64,000 bases of DNA from Fomes fomentarius (lineage: Eukaryota; Basidiomycota; Agaricomycetes; Polyporales; Polyporaceae), in assembly GCA_022606135.1 (NCBI GenBank), contig JABYQN010000006.1, forward strand, positions 1,922,001 through 1,986,000, written 5' to 3'. The notes beneath the pieces are model-generated. The model ran no database searches. It worked only from the letters and a program-made list of their open reading frames with translations, and was not told where the DNA came from. Position 1 is the first letter of the stretch; each line of letters starts with the position of its first letter. Positions 1 through 11,892 of the stretch are shown in pieces. The position numbers and the translations under genes are program-made.

Positions 1-725
1 TTTGTATGCGCGCGGACCCGTCGGCGGGAGTTTACCACTGCCATTCGCAAGATGGGGGGGAGCATGATGTGACCGAGGCGCTGGGGACGGATAGACTTGG
101 CGCCCGTGTGCTTGGAGGAGCGCGTCTTGTGCCTTCTCCCATTCAGCCCTATAAGCACGGGTCAGGGGACGCACGGAGCACAAATATATAGGAACGCACG
201 ATAGGGACGCAATGACTTGATGTGATTCTGCGGCCCAAAAGACTGTCAAGCAGGCCATTCCTCCACTCCTGAGATATCTACACAACGCACCTCGAAGCGC
301 CCCCTCCATCTTCTGCACGACTCGTCGGAGTGCACGGACGTCTTCCTTCAGTCGCCCAGTTTCTCCAACTTTCAGGAGCTCATACAGCTCGTCATTCTCC
401 TCTTGAAGAGTCTTAGCCCTCTGGACGAGGGCGGTCATTGCAGAACTAGAGTTAGATGTGGCGGCTGCTGCATGATGGTTTAGGTGGGGTAATAGTAACG
501 ACATCAACGCCGGCGGTATCGTGGTTGCCTCTGTGGCTGAGGCCGGGGGTTGGGTCGCGAGGAATTGGCGTAGATGCGTGACCTCATCCTGGTACGCGTC
601 GAGATGTGAGCCGTGTACCATATCGGCCGGGAAACAGTTATACGCACAGTGAGCTCAGCGACTTGCGCGTCCCGTTGGCGCAAGAGAGTCTCTAGCTCCA
701 ATTCTCGAGACGTTGGCAAATCCAT
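1..725 (-). CDS. WTAP/Mum2-like coiled-coil protein, C-terminus cut by window edge
   Basis: Four exons on the minus strand can be read: 725-648, 588-291, 227-200 and 148 to beyond base 1, joined by GT-AG introns that keep the frame. The product is heptad-rich from the start (ELETLLRQRDAQVAEL), has an Ala/His/Ser-rich spacer, then a second coiled coil containing QEENDELYELLK, GRLKEDVRALRRVV and ESHQVIASLSAEWEKAQ. An asparagine/leucine-rich coil followed by the ESHQVI-type segment is what I associate with the Wtap/Mum2 family, the regulatory subunit of the m6A mRNA methyltransferase complex. No stop codon is reached. The last residues read in the window (GSGKLPPTGPRAYK) continue to the left. 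Family assignment is from pattern recognition only. A generic coiled-coil protein is the alternative. Confidence 0.58.
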
Positions 726-2755
726 TGTGTGGATGGAAGGGAAGAAACGCGTCGCCCGCCTGAGAGACTGGCCGAGGATGGGTACTGGTCAGAACAGCGA
801 ATCGACTTCGCCTGGAACCGCCCCGCGAGTATCGGCCACGTGGCTCTCGCGTGTGCCCGTCAAGAATAGTACTGCGGCGTCTTGCTTCATCCCGCGCACT
901 TTCGATTTCACGCACTCACATCTCTGAGATTGGGTAAACGCAGGATGTGGTTCTCGACATTACAGCCAATGTAAGTAATATGTCTGTAATCACGATGCAA
1001 CACCGCCCGCAAGCGCCTTCAGATCCCCAATATTGAGCCCACCCTCCTCCTTCAGATTCAGAAGCTCTCGGTGCCGCGAGAGTTACGCCGCAGGATGTAA
1101 TGCCTCTATCGCAATACGAAACGTACGATGTATGTTACTGGGACAAGTCGCACAGACAAGCCCGGCGCAGGTCACCTGGACCTGAGACAGGCTGGTATCC
1201 GGAAGTGGACTGACAGATCCATTCTGATGGTAGAGTGTTGTTCATGGCCCGAGCCTGAGGATTCTCTTCAAACTGGAGCCGCTCTTGGAGGAGCCCAAGT
1301 CCCGCCGCCCACGCGGCTGTTGTAAGGACGCAGACCTGGCGTGCCTCTTCGTACATGTGGTAGGTATAGCAGTGCGAGTGTGTCGCAGCAAAGAGGTTGA
1401 AGGCGTGAGGGGTGGTGGCGGCGGTGGGAAAGAACGAGAAGGAAGGAGAGATAGTAGCGCAAGACCGTGACATCTTCGATGGAGGTCTTCACAGCAACTG
1501 TAGATCCGGTGAGGCTACGCGATGTTCTGAGACTGAGATTCTGATAGCAATGCAGCTTCTCCACGCCTCCTTAAGTATCATCCAGCCAAACGATTGCTAG
1601 CAAGTGCCAGAGGTGCAATATTGCCGGTGGATGGGCAATCGTGCGAGGTGACGGTTGTCTCGAGTCGCGCGTCAGGAGTCCGTCATCGATCATCCATCAT
1701 GCCATAACCAAAAGACGTAAGTTGCTAAAAAGTATCGCTCATGGGGACGCTATTAGACGTGGAAGTCGGGAACTACCATTGCAGGTAATTGATTTAGTTG
1801 GAGATATACAAGCACAAGTATCCACACAATCTCTCTAGTTGCCTGAGTACTGAGTCGCTCACAATGACCTACAGCAAGCAGAGGAGGATCATGACCAGAA
1901 GAGGCAGCTACATAGTTGGAGGATACACAGAGTGGCGTGAGGAGGGTGTGTATTCGGCTCCGACACAAGACTGTGACAAATCTAAACGGTGCGCGCCAAC
2001 GGCAACACTGCCACCAACGCGTCTGACTGACACATGGAGTCGGTGATTTGTAGGTCTCTTGAGTCCTTGGCACATCACCACACTCCCATCGAACGCTCTG
2101 TTACATTCTATGCTGCGGTGTTCATGCTCCTGCAATGTGCATAGGATGTGAACCTCCCTGGCTGCATGCAGTAGAGCAAGCCTCTCGGCGTGTCACTAAT
2201 ACCACGAAGTTATAGCAACATCCCGGCTCTACTATCCCAAGGGTGAAGCAGCCCCGTACTATAGACATGAGTGTAGAAGACAAGGTGTCTGGCTTTAAAA
2301 ATTCTGCTACCAACTGCATCTGAACCGAAGGCACAAACAGGGGGCGTTGCATCACAGAAGTCAGGTGGCGTGTGTTCCTACCTCTTAGACCGACGCCCGC
2401 CGCCTGGTCCCATGTCGACGCTAGAGACGGCAGACTACATATTTACCAAGCCAAGAACATGCTCAGTTGTCGCAATATGTAATGGTGGTTGCCTCATCAC
2501 CACTGGGTCCTCCCATCGGAACCTTTCAACTCGCCTTGGCATGCTCGGTCGTGCTACCCACCTGACTTACGACCAGCATGGTCTGAAGTTTACTAGTCAT
2601 TCCATCGAGCGTCTTTGAGAGGATGCTTCACAGCCGGGCTCATGGATCTCAGGCGCGTATTGATTGTAGCAGAGTACCCGACTCCAAGCAACGGTTTATA
2701 GTCTCGTAGGTGTTGCTCCATCATCCCCGACATTTCTGACGCATCCAAGACCGCC
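726..2755. other. Gene-poor intergenic stretch
   Basis: About 2 kb between the start of the WTAP-like gene and the start of the glutaminase gene. Short open frames occur on both strands, but none joins to others through plausible introns, none resembles a family I know, and codon use looks random. There is a purine-rich patch near 1390-1455. The right-hand part presumably holds the glutaminase promoter. I saw no tRNA, terminal repeat or transposase fragment. Confidence 0.5.
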
Positions 2756-5700
2756 ATGTATGCCCCAGTTCTCCTTGCAACTTGGGGTTCCATTTTGCTT
2801 GCTCCCGTTTGGGGAGCAGTAACTTGGGATGCGGCTCCTTTCAACCCTCCTGCCGTGCCCCTTGCCGTACGCACTCCATACCTCTCGGCATGGCTAGCAC
2901 AGGGATCCGGCACCGCCTTGAACGCTGGTTGGCCCACATTTTGGACTGGAAGTGTGCGTGTACCTACTCATTTACTCTGAGTGGTTGACCTCATATGTTC
3001 TCTTAGGTTCTGGGATGGGCAGGTTACGTCAAAGTCGATGGCAAGACCTATAATTGGCTAGGCGCTCCCACTGTCGCTGGTGCGGACAAGGCTATCCAAA
3101 AGAGCTTCAAGGTGAGCATCTATTCCTGAATGTACTACGTACCTGATATGTTATGTTTCGCAGTTCACGTCTACCCAAAGCACCTTCGTTCTCACCGCGG
3201 GCCCTGTTGACCTCACGGTCAACTTCCTCAGCCCTGTGGAGCCCTCCGATCTTGTCAATCAGTCACTTCCCTTCTCCTATTACGCGGTATCCGTCGCTTC
3301 CAACGACGACCAAGCACATAGCGTGCAAGTCTACACTGACATCAGCGCGGAGTGGGTCACAGGCGATAACAACTTGAAGGCCAACTGGACTACGACAACA
3401 GGCGAAGTGCTCGCTCATCAAGTCCAGCTTGAGAACCAGTCTGTCTACAACGAGATCAACGACCATATCCAACGTGAGTACTTTTATCACCCAGAGACGC
3501 CGCGGTTGGTATGCTCACGGTTCATCTTCAGATGGCTCCGCCTATCATGCCATTCTCAACGTATGTCTGCCCTCTGCAAGAGGGCTGAACACTAAATGCT
3601 GACCTGATTCTACAGACTCAAGGCGTAACGTGGCAGAGCGGCGCAGACAGTGTCGTCCGCGCCCAATTTATCAACAATGGCAAGCTCGCCAACACTGCAG
3701 ACACTGAGTTCCGCGCTGTCTCCGACCGCTGGCCTGTGTTTGCCCTTGCCCACGATTTCGGCAGTGTCACCGGCCCCTCCGAGCCCGCCGTGTTCGTCGT
3801 CGGCCACGTCCGCGACCCGGTCATCCAGTACATCATACAGAACAACAGTCTGCAGGATCGCAGCTCCTACTTCTGGACCAAATTCCCGTCTGTTGCTGGC
3901 GCTGTATGTCTCTTCATGTATCTTCGCCCCACCATGACCAAATGATGACACGTAGTTGGTGGTATAGATCTCGACGTTCATCAACGACTACCAGAACGCA
4001 GTGGCTCGCGCGAGTGCGTTCGACGTCCAAGTTAGGGGTGATGCAGAGAAGATCTCATCCGACTATGCGGATATCGTCGAGCTCTCGGTCCGTCAAGCAT
4101 TCGCTGCGATTGAAACTACCGTCTCGAAAACCGGCAGCAGAGACTTTAACACTACTGATGTCCTCACGTTCATGAAGGGTACGTTTCCCTTGTTCCCGCT
4201 GGCAAACATTCGCTGACACATGATTGATACAGAAATTTCTAGCAATGGGGTACGATGCCAGCCTTGCCACCCTCAACTACTGGGACTGACCACATTGCTC
4301 TCAGAATATGAATACCATTGATGTCATCTTCCCCGCGTGGCCCATTTTCCTCTACACCAGCCCTCTCATTGGCAAGCTCCTCCTGCTCCCCCACTACGAG
4401 TACCAAGCCAGTGGCCAGTACCCGAACAAGTGGGCCCTGCACGACATCGGTGTGTATCTTCAATCTGCATACGATGGCAGCCTTAAGGCATTGACACCGC
4501 TCAGGTGCACACTACCCTCAGGCACATGGTCACAACGATGGTCAGTACTTGTTTGAATAATATGCAGCATAGACATCCTCTCACCTCACGTGGCTGTAGG
4601 CAACGATGAGCCTATGCAGGTGGAGGAAAGCGGTAACCAGCTTATCATGGCTCTTAGCTACACGCGCAAGAGTGGCGATCGCTCTCTCATCGAGACCTAC
4701 GTAAGAGACACTAGTCACATTGTGCTTCAGACTATCACTCACTGTACTTCCGTAAATAGTATAATCTCCTTGACCAGTGGGCGCAGTTCCTTATTGAGGA
4801 CTCGTTGATCCCAGAGTTGCAGCTCAGCACGGACGACTTTGCCGGCCGTCTCGCGAATCAGACCAACCTTGCGATCAAGGGCATCATTGGTATCAAAGCC
4901 ATGGCGGAGATCGCTGCGATTGTTGGCGATAACGAGAAGGCCAACAACTACAGTGTGCGTATGCTCACCTCATTTCGAGTTCTATGATGGTGGCTAACTA
5001 GCCTCTACAGGCGATCGCGACCTCGTATGTTGAGCAATGGCAGGACCTCGCTCTAGCAGAAAACGGACAACATCTGACGCTTTCGGTGTGTGCATCGTGT
5101 CCTCACTAATGTGGGAGCAGACAGTAATTATACCTGTGCCACAGTACAACGACCACGGCTCGTGGGGTCTCGCGTACAACCTCTATGCAGACAAGCTCTT
5201 GAAGTTCGATCTATTCCCCGAGACGATCTATGATCTACGTGAATGATACTATTTCTTTCATGCCGAAGACGACGTTGACAATTCGAGTCATACAGAGACT
5301 GCTTGGTACAGCACTCATGCTAGTCTGTCTACAGGTTCTTCCCCACCATGCATAGACTGACTTTCTCAGACACGTACGGGGTGCCGCTCGATACTCGGTG
5401 AGTGCCCACCGCGCCGGTTCTCTCTTGTCACATATCGGCATGTTGATGGGCCGCTCGTTGCTTCCCACCCCAGGCACACCTACACGAAGACGGGTAAGTA
5501 TGTTTGCGGTGCATGCTACACTGGATGCTGATCGTTCTGTGACCCAGATTGGGAGATCTGGACAGCCGCACTGGTGACCTCGACAGAGGTGCGGGATCTG
5601 CTCATCGGTTCGGTACGCAAGTTTGCTGCGGACGGTCTGAGCTCGCAGCCTTTCGGAGACTGGTACGAGACGACGAACGGCAGGCCTGAGGGCTTCCGAG

Positions 5701-5810
5701 CGCGCCCTGTTGCCGGTGGCCACCTTGCTTTCGTATGTCTTTCCGTTTCATCTTGGTGTTTCACGGGTAGGCGTGGCTAATACGGCTTTCGATAGCTCGC
5801 TCTGGAGTAG
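2756..5810 (+). CDS. Secreted glutaminase A-like protein (GtaA family)
   Basis: Eighteen exons give about 692 aa: 2756-2953, 3007-3111, 3164-3473, 3532-3560, 3616-3903, 3968-4178, 4233-4249, 4305-4449, 4505-4540, 4600-4700, 4760-4954, 5011-5085, 5145-5238, 5296-5322, 5370-5397, 5474-5493, 5548-5732, 5796-5810. The ATG opens a hydrophobic leader ending near the first 21 residues, then the family-typical PAVPLAVRTPYLSAW and GTALNAGWPTFWTGS. Later landmarks are GWAGYVKVDGKTYNWLG, FPAWPIFLY, HDIGAHYPQAHGHNDG, MQVEESGNQLIMAL, SWGLAYNLYADKLL and YGVPLDTRHTYTKTDWEIW. These match the N-terminal, central and six-hairpin parts of GtaA. Known members deamidate glutamine outside the cell or at the wall. 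Family identity is secure. Secretion is inferred from the leader. Exons of 15, 17 and 20 nt make automatic models of this gene error-prone. Confidence 0.92.
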
Positions 5811-6473
5811 GAATTTGCAGTCGATGGGGAACAGGTGCCACTGCTACGGTGAAACGCTTCGAAGAATGTGTGACTTTCGGACGGAACTTTGTTCATGCGA
5901 GCATGTGGGGAAGGGACGTTGGGCGCGATGGCGCACCTGGCGGCGAAGGACTTGGGATCATTGTACGATTTACACGGAGCCCTTAGATGGGATGTATAAA
6001 CGTCAAGATCTTGAACGTCTAACATTGACAAAATGTGTCATCCTGCCGTGGCGCCGTCGATGGGGAGGGTCGGCCGCAGGCATGGCCGTTAGCGGGAGGC
6101 GTCGGTCTCACAGACGACGTCCCGAGGCCGATGACACTTTGGTGCTTCTACCTCCAGGCCGTACTCAAGCTCGGGACCTTGCACTCGCGGCCTGACACAC
6201 GCTTACTCGGGTATTTCGGCTGACTGAGATGGTGGTCTGATACAAACGCGGTCACGTGTTCTTCGATCCCAGAGTGAGGCGCCAGGTTGAAGTTCGCGTC
6301 CGCCGTCCGGGTCGCGACTCGCACTGCAAGCCCAATTGGGAACCGCAGCCATGTCTTCTCGTCGGGCTCTCGGGCACGCAACTTCGCCACGTCTCACCTG
6401 TTTCCGTGCCACTCGCACTCCCACAACCTAAACCGTAACCACCATACTCAGAATCACCCTCTACGTTATTCGT
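5811..6473. other. Intergenic region upstream of photolyase
   Basis: About 660 bp holding the 3' flank of the glutaminase gene and the promoter region of the photolyase gene. Open frames here look like chance frames. The only element I can point to is a CACGTG palindrome, listed separately. Confidence 0.5.
6252..6258. promoter_or_regulatory. TCACGTG (E-box type) site upstream of photolyase
   Basis: TCACGTG lies about 220 bp before the photolyase start codon. CACGTG is a recognition core for bHLH factors such as Cbf1. A regulatory role here is inference: the hexamer is palindromic and occurs elsewhere in this GC-rich window. Confidence 0.25.
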
Positions 6474-8739
6474 ATGGCCAAACGGACGCGCAGCCTGTCC
6501 GCGTCGTCCACAGAAGCCGCAGCTTCTCGTGCGATGAAGAAGTCACGCGAAAATTTAAAATTTAATCCTAACAAGATCGCGACGGCTAAGAATGCCGCGC
6601 GAGTGGACGTGGATCCACCTCTGTTTCAGCTCCTCAATGCAACCATCCGCAAGGATATCGAGAGACCCCCTAAGGGAGAATGTGTTGTGTATTGGATGAG
6701 GATGGAGGATCTGCGCAGTGGGTAGCGCCTCACCACTCCAAACGCTTGGACTGAACTCCTGGTAGTTCGTGATAACAGAGCCATCTCCCATGCCTCAGCT
6801 CAGGCACAGCAAGACGGCGTACCATTAATTGTGCTACACGTCCTCAGCCCACAGGACTACTTGGCACATGATCGGAGCCCGCGTAGGATAGACTTCACCT
6901 TGCGCAACTTGCAAGTCATCCAGGTAATGAACGCACAAGAACCAAGTATCGGATTTAACTTACTCGAGCTCTTAGTCCGAGTTGGCCAAGCTCGATATCC
7001 CATTGTACACGGTATCGCACTCCCCTCGCACCAAGATCCCAGCATTCGTCGTGGATCTCCTCAGGGAATGGAAGGCATCCCATCTCTTCGCCAACATTGA
7101 GTACGAAGTAGACGAGATCCGCAGGGACATCGCTGTCACCAAACTCGCGAACATGCAAGGCAATACCGTCTGCGAGTTCGTCCATGATAAGTGCATCGTT
7201 GCGCCTGGAGATGTGAGGACCAAGGATGGACGCGGGTACACGGTGAGTATCTGTTCATTTCGTGGGAGCAGATTAACTCACTACCAACTAGGTGTATTCG
7301 CCCTTCCTTCGCGCATGGAAAGCTGTCCTTGACCGAGCGGTCTCGAACCACATTGGCGAAGCTGAGTCTCCCAAGGCGAACGTGTCATCTGTCCGTTCCC
7401 ATCAAGTCTTCGGAAAGCTCTTTGACGTAGAGGTTCCTGATAACGTTGAAGGGTTCACGATGAATCCTGAAGAACGCAAGAGAATATCGACTTACTGGCC
7501 GGCCGGCGGAGATGCCGCTCATGAGGCAAGTGGTTAAACCGCCCAGCTTCCATCATCATTCACCCACCCTCGATCGACAGATGCTTCGACGATTTTTGCA
7601 TACGGCAGCCCGCGCCTCTCATCTCGGAGCCGTTGATCCCCTAGACGAAGGGGTCAAAGACGTCAAGGATTCGGCCAGACAGAGTCGCTTGGCAAAGTAC
7701 AAAGACCAACGGGATCTTTTGACTGCTGACACTACTAGTCGCATGAGGTCAGTTTCAGGCAAGACTTCTCAACTGATTGAGCACTGACTAAATTGTAAGC
7801 AGCCCTTACCTGGCGGCGGGTATCATCTCTATTCGTGCGTGCATTCGAGATGCCCTGGCTGCTTCTGGCAAGAAGAGCGTTGATATCAACCGTGAGACCG
7901 GAGTCGGTCGATGGATCCAAGAGCTTGGTGAGGACATGTTCTCACTATAGCGGCGTACATTCACCAGAACCGTCATTGCATATATAGCTTGGCGCGATTT
8001 CTACACGCACATTCTCGCTCTGTATCCGCGTGTATCAATGGGGAGGCCATTCCAGGAGAAGTATACAGACGTAAAGTGGGAGACCTCTGAAGAGAATCTT
8101 CAAGCATGGAAGGACGGTTGCACCGGGGTACCCATCGTTGATGCAGCGATGCGTCAGGCCAAGGAGATGGGTTGGATGCACAACCGAGGCCGGATGATTG
8201 CTGCCATGTTCTTGACTAAGGACTTGATGATTGACTGGCGGTTGGGCGAAAGGGTGAGCGTCGTTTCCCATCAAAACACTTGGTTGGAGCTCACCTTTGT
8301 GTTGGGCTATGCGGTGTAGTATTTCATGGAGATCTTGATTGATGGTGACCTTGCGTCCAACAATGGAGGATGGCAGTGGAGTGCTAGCACAGGGGTTGAC
8401 CCGGCACCATACTTCAGAATTTTCAACCCGTACACCCAGAGCCAGAAGGTACGCACTTAGCAAAGAACACTGTAAGCCAATCCTGATTGTGTCAGCATAG
8501 ACTGATCCTGGAGGAGAGTTCATTCACGCTTTCGTCCCCGAGTTGGCCAAAGTCCGGGGTCCAGGTGAAGTGCACTATCCCCTCTCGAGTCCGCGTATTC
8601 ACAGATTCCGTTTTCTCCAGGGATCCACAAACCGCCTCCGAGTGTCGCTGACAAGCTGGGATATCCTCATCCGATTGTTAACCATGAAGAGGCCAGGAAG
8701 CGTGCCATTCACCGCTACAAGAACATCGGGAGCACGTAA
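6474..8739 (+). CDS. Deoxyribodipyrimidine photolyase, class I (cryptochrome/photolyase family)
   Basis: Ten exons give about 590 aa: 6474-6717, 6766-6923, 6976-7242, 7292-7525, 7581-7747, 7803-7927, 7988-8253, 8320-8448, 8501-8564, 8621-8739. A basic, Ser-rich N-terminus of about 65 residues, possibly a nuclear or mitochondrial signal, precedes the antenna-binding domain, which begins [18 protein letters not shown]. The FAD-binding domain near the C-terminus has [72 protein letters not shown] and [13 protein letters not shown]. These are the FAD and lesion-binding motifs of CPD photolyases that use blue light to split cyclobutane dimers. The intron at 7526-7580 uses a GC donor. The end of the protein ([21 protein letters not shown]) is the usual class I tail, so the gene looks complete. 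Confidence 0.95.
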
Positions 8740-8891
8740 ATCAGATCCTTCTTACTGTAGTGTAACTGAAAGCTCCATCCGGGGACGCAATGATATCGGA
8801 CTTCTGATAGACAAAGATGGGCATTATGTGGCAGCTACGACAACAAGGAGAGCACACGAGTTCGATCCAAGAAAGCGAACATAGCTAGCGA

Positions 8892-9850
8892 TCAATCGTC
8901 TAGGTCGAAATCTGAATCATCGTCCGGCTGTTGCTTTCCGCGTATGTGTTGACGTACAGCCGGTGTTGCGCCGTAGACGACGTTGTCACCATAAGATTCG
9001 TCTTTCTTGACAACGCCTACAACCCAATTCAATACTAGCTGAATCATGTATGAGACGACATACCGCTGTTCAGTAACTTCCACTCCAAAGTGGCTGTCTC
9101 GAATTCGTCTGTGTTCCCGAGGTCCTCAAAGCCGACGATCCTACATCACACGGCAAGTTGAGTTTGTGACATTGTCATTCCATGCACTAGTTAACGCACC
9201 TATCTTTGGATGTACCATTGACGAAGGTCATGACACATGGCAAGACCTTGACCCCTAACCGTCCTACTAGCCATGGGACATTTTCCACGAAGACACGGAT
9301 GAAGAGCGTCCCAAAGTACTTCGGCGCAAGCCGCTGGAGGTGCTTGTCCATGATCTCGCAGCGCTTAAACTTGTAGTGGAAGAAGTGAATTACGCAGCGC
9401 GGCTTGTTCCTGCATATCCCCCACACAGAACGCGTTGAGCGGAAACCAGAGACAATGCAGTCATATGCGGCTACTCACGCACTCAGCCGGACGACCTCCT
9501 TCTCATCTGTGACCTCCCTGTATTGTCCATGCCCGTCGCTCTTCATTTGCTGCAATTGCTCCATCCTATTGGAAGTCATGTCGACAACGAAACGTGCACG
9601 GTTGGGAATCAGTAAGAGGCGCAGAGCCGACGCGGGACACAGGGGAGGCACCTCACTCTCGCTTGAGCCTCTCCATGCCGTGCTCGCGGAAGGCTGCGCT
9701 CGAATCATTCTCGATCTCAGCCTCAAGCTCGGCGAAGATGTCGTCGTCGTCCAAGTCTGTGGCCGCGCTCGAGGCGTGTGGGCTGGAAGAACTTGTGCTG
9801 GGCTCGTTGAGTCGGGCGATGAAGGAGGCGACCTTGGCTTGCTCGGACAT
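8892..9850 (-). CDS. Thioredoxin-domain protein TXNDC9/Plp1 (phosducin-like)
   Basis: Five exons, 9850-9657, 9565-9479, 9409-9200, 9140-9064 and 9016-8892, give 230 aa, the usual length for this family. After a Ser/Asp-rich start comes MERLKREMEQLQQMKSDGHGQY, then a thioredoxin-like fold with PRCVIHFFHYKFKRCEIMDKHL, FIRVFVENVPWLVGRLGVK and VLPCVMTFVNG. The C-terminus ends in an acidic DDDSDFDLDD tail. The usual CxxC redox pair is absent, as in phosducin-like proteins. Relatives act with the CCT chaperonin in tubulin and actin folding. The gene is divergent from DOM34 with 232 bp between start codons. Confidence 0.93.
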
Positions 9851-10082
9851 GATCAGGTATTCTGACGACGCGTGTGTTGCACCCGAGGTCGGAGAAAGAA
9901 GAGTCTTAGACGGGAGAGGGCGACGTCGAGGATCCTCAGTGGACGCGATCAGCGTGTTACTGTACCCGTATATGGCAGGTCGTTCTCACGACGTCTATAA
10001 CAGTAATGTAATCATTCAGCCACATTTGTACCTCTACTTCGTCCTCGGATTTGTTCATGCCCACCGAGTCATCTGGACAACC

Positions 10083-11785
10083 ATGAAACTTATAGGAAAG
10101 CGCATAGAAAGGGACGGGTCGGTTCGTTACGACGTTCTGAGGTCAGTGGATAGTGCGATTGACTTCATCTCGTACTACCCAGGGACGTGTTACCGTCCGT
10201 CCAGAGGACGATGAAGATATGTGGCATCTCTACAATCTAATCCAAGAGGTATGTCCAAGTGATTTGTAGTAGTCAATCTATATAAAATCAATGCTCCAAG
10301 GGCGATCGAGTCCGGGCAGCAGGTATTCGCCGCCTACAGAACGTCTCGGCGACAGGATCCGTTACCTCCAACCGAGTCCATTTGCATCTCACGCTTCTGG
10401 TGAAACGCATCACTTGGTCTCCATCCGCTGCCCCGGGTGCGGAGTCTGGCACCACAAATGGTGCACCGAACACCACACCGGCAGCCACGGCAACTGTTGA
10501 AATCTCTGGACAAGTTGCTGAGGAGAACCTGCACGTTAAGCTTGGCGCATTTCATACGCTGGATATCGAAGCCAACAAGGATGTGCGGATCGAGAAGGAG
10601 GCTGGAGGTTGGGACAGTGTTGCCCTCGGGCGGGTTGAGGAGAGTTGTGTCCCAGGTAGAGGCGCAGAGGTCGCTGCTATTGTTTGCGGAGAAGGTGCGT
10701 TCCCCTTCATAGTGCTTTTGTTGTATCGTGCACAAGATCATGGCTATCTTAGGCACGGCCATCTTCTGCCTGCTTTCGCAGCATATGACAGTTGTACTAC
10801 AACGACTAGAAGTGCACATTCCGCGCAAAATCTCGAGCCAATCCTCCGCTCATGAGAAGGTACATCTGTGGTTGTCTACTGTTCATTGCCATGCGAACTC
10901 AAATGTTGCAGGGACTGGCACGCTTCTATCAAAGCTTGTACACATCTTTTCTCCGACATGTTCCCTATGCTTCACCATCTCTCCGTGCGATCGTTGTTGC
11001 GTCACCTGGATGGGTGCGAGACTCGGTCTTTGACTTTATTATGGCGGAAGCTAGCCGGACATCGAATAAGGCCCTATTGACGGCGCGAAACAAATTCATC
11101 AAGGTTCACGTCAACAGCCCGCATGTACACAGTCTTGTCGAGGCTCTGAAGAGTCCTGAGGTACGTGGCCAGGACGCCAGAAGTTCGGCGACGTGCTGAC
11201 TGGATAGTAGATCGCAAGTCAGATGAAGGAGACCAAGTTTGCGCGTGAGGGGATGATGCTTGACAAGTGAGCAGAGCTTCTTCATGCTTACATGGCCACA
11301 TTGCTCACGTCGAAATAGGTTCTTCAAGATGTTGGCTTCCGATGAGATGCGAGCATGGTATGGACCTGAACATGTAGCTCTCGCATCGGACCGCGGTGCT
11401 ATCGGCACACTATTGATTTCGGACGAGCTCTTCCGGTAAAGTTTCTCGAGCACCGGTCTGAATGTAAACCGCTGAGCTTGAGCTTAGATCGAGTGACCCC
11501 GCTCTCCGCAAGAAGTTCGTCAGTATGATTGAAGATGTTCAGCAGAAGGGCGGAGAAGTGTTGATATTCTCAAGCATGCATGAATCGGGTCAACGTAAGT
11601 CGCGAAGTTAACTAATCACGCGCATGTTCTGACTACATTGCCTTCTGATAGAATTGAATCAGTTGACTGGAATCGCGGCGATTCTCACATTCCCTCTAGA
11701 CGTTGAAGTAGTGGAGGCAGAGGAAAAGGAGGCGAAAGAAGAGGAAAGACGAAGGAACGCTGGGGAGGAAGGTCCCACAGATTGA
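10083..11785 (+). CDS. DOM34: Dom34/pelota ribosome-rescue factor
   Basis: Nine exons, 10083-10121, 10183-10248, 10301-10694, 10753-10859, 10912-11160, 11211-11266, 11319-11435, 11488-11594 and 11652-11785, give about 422 aa. The start [31 protein letters not shown] is diagnostic, and three eRF1-like domains follow in order. The central domain has [18 protein letters not shown] and [19 protein letters not shown]. The third has [26 protein letters not shown] and [23 protein letters not shown]. There is no GGQ motif, as expected for pelota rather than eRF1. It works with Hbs1 to split stalled ribosomes in no-go and non-stop decay. It is longer than most relatives because of a Thr/Ala-rich insert near residue 120 and a highly charged C-terminal tail. 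Confidence 0.96.
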
Positions 11786-11892
11786 CTTCACATTACGTAT
11801 TGGGATACCACATCTGTAGCGGTAGGTCATTTTACATGGCATCTGTACTACTCCATCATACACGGCTTGCTTTCCTGCCCTACCGAAGACAT

